Assembly: GCA_910585015.1 (NCBI GenBank)
Contig: CAJUCT010000053.1
Coordinates: 1-7,710, forward strand
Source: an uncultured Acetatifactor sp.
Lineage (GTDB): Bacteria; Bacillota; Clostridia; Lachnospirales; Lachnospiraceae
Length of the DNA: 7,710 bases
Direction: 5' to 3'
The position numbers and the translations under genes are program-made. Below, one piece after another: positions 7,462-7,710 of this stretch. The notes beneath the pieces are model-generated. The model searched no databases, was not told the DNA's origin, and saw nothing but the letters and a program-made list of their open reading frames with translations. Positions within the stretch are counted from its first letter, which is position 1, and every line of letters starts with the position of its first letter.

Positions 7462-7710
7462 GTTTGGATGTTTCACATCCAAGTACTGATTGGTGCAATA
7501 TCGCAGGCAAAGCCAGCGATATGCAGGAAAGAGGAAAGTTTGGAAGTAAAACTTCCAAATACGTATTAAGGAATATCGCAGGCAAAGCCAGCGATATTCA
7601 CGAAGAGGAAAGTTTGGAAGTAAAACTTCCAAATACGTATTAAGGAATATCGCAGGCAAAGCCAGCGATATTCACGAAGAGGAAAGTTTGGAAGTAAAAC
7701 TTCCAAATAC
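7455..7710 (+). repeat. Tandem array of about 74-bp units with two hairpins each, open at window end
   Basis: Units: a diverged leader 7455-7530 (76 bp), two identical 74-bp copies at 7531-7604 and 7605-7678, and 32 bp of the next copy at 7679-7710, cut by the window edge. Each full unit runs GAGGAAAG, hairpin 1, TACGTATTAAGG, hairpin 2, CACGAA. Hairpin 1 is TTTGGAAGT pairing with ACTTCCAAA around an AAA loop (7539-7559, 7613-7633, 7687-7707; variant at 7463-7483). Hairpin 2 is GAATATCGC pairing with GCGATATTC, an A-A mismatch, then GGC/GCC around AAA (7571-7599 and 7645-7673; variant near 7495-7524). No T-tracts follow the stems, so they are not classical terminators. The unit is conserved throughout with no variable spacer, so it is not a CRISPR. 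It may be a palindromic repeat family of the REP/BIME kind, or a structured RNA. Confidence 0.92.
7464..7643 (+). other. Possible 59-aa small ORF reading through the repeat array
   Basis: A TTG at 7464 sits 5 nt after GGAGG (7454-7458), which overlaps the end of gene 3, and the frame stays open to TAA at 7641-7643. The peptide begins MDVSHPSTDWCNIAGK, contains NIAGKASD twice because two units happen to be read in the same phase, and ends EVKLPNTY. The unit length of 74 is not a multiple of three, so the frame changes between identical copies. That argues against a conserved repeat protein. Spacing and start context are nevertheless like gene 3, so translation cannot be ruled out. Confidence 0.25.

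Noticed and set aside
6286..7659. Minus-strand open frame of 457 codons over gene 3 and the array
   Set aside because: It is the antisense shadow of a coiled-coil gene extended through repeat DNA. The product is a Leu/His/Gln-rich chain without domain features.
7455..7710. CRISPR array
   Set aside because: The full 74-bp period is conserved with no variable spacers, and no cas genes are present.
7455..7710. Rho-independent terminators after gene 3
   Set aside because: The stems are stable but none is followed by a T-tract, and they are followed by Shine-Dalgarno-like sequence instead.

Overview
The window most likely comes from a host-associated Lachnospiraceae or related Clostridia genome. 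Coding DNA is fairly GC-rich, ribosome binding sites are strong and GGAGG-like, and one gene starts with TTG. The two large proteins resemble families of unknown function (DUF5717 and DUF5716) that I associate with that group. The family names come from recall of sequence patterns, not from a search. All convincing genes are on the plus strand and read as one operon-like block.

Layout: 1-180 is AT-rich, with no gene I can support and a few short repeats. A sigma-70-type promoter with an extended -10 (181-209) precedes gene 1 (248-3838, 1196 aa), which has N-terminal beta-rich domains followed by a very long alpha-solenoid, DUF5717-like. A 92-bp spacer with a GC-rich hairpin leads to gene 2 (3931-6189, 752 aa), an Hsp70/actin-fold ATPase-like domain fused to a DUF5716-like, TPR-containing C-terminal part. 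An 87-bp spacer carries a diverged copy of a hairpin element that ends in the Shine-Dalgarno of gene 3 (6277-7461, 394 aa, TTG start). Gene 3 encodes a coiled-coil protein with a central two-helix membrane hairpin. From 7455 to the window end there is a tandem array of about 74 bp per unit, each unit containing two hairpins; it probably continues past the edge.

Working model (inference): gene 3 anchors a cytoplasmic assembly to the membrane, gene 2 is an actin/Hsp70-fold nucleotide-dependent switch or chaperone, and gene 1 is a large solenoid scaffold. The cellular job is unknown. The most unusual feature is the repeat family. Its hairpins are kept by paired base changes between copies, a diverged copy lies in front of gene 3, and each unit ends in a Shine-Dalgarno plus TTG triplet, the same arrangement that starts gene 3.
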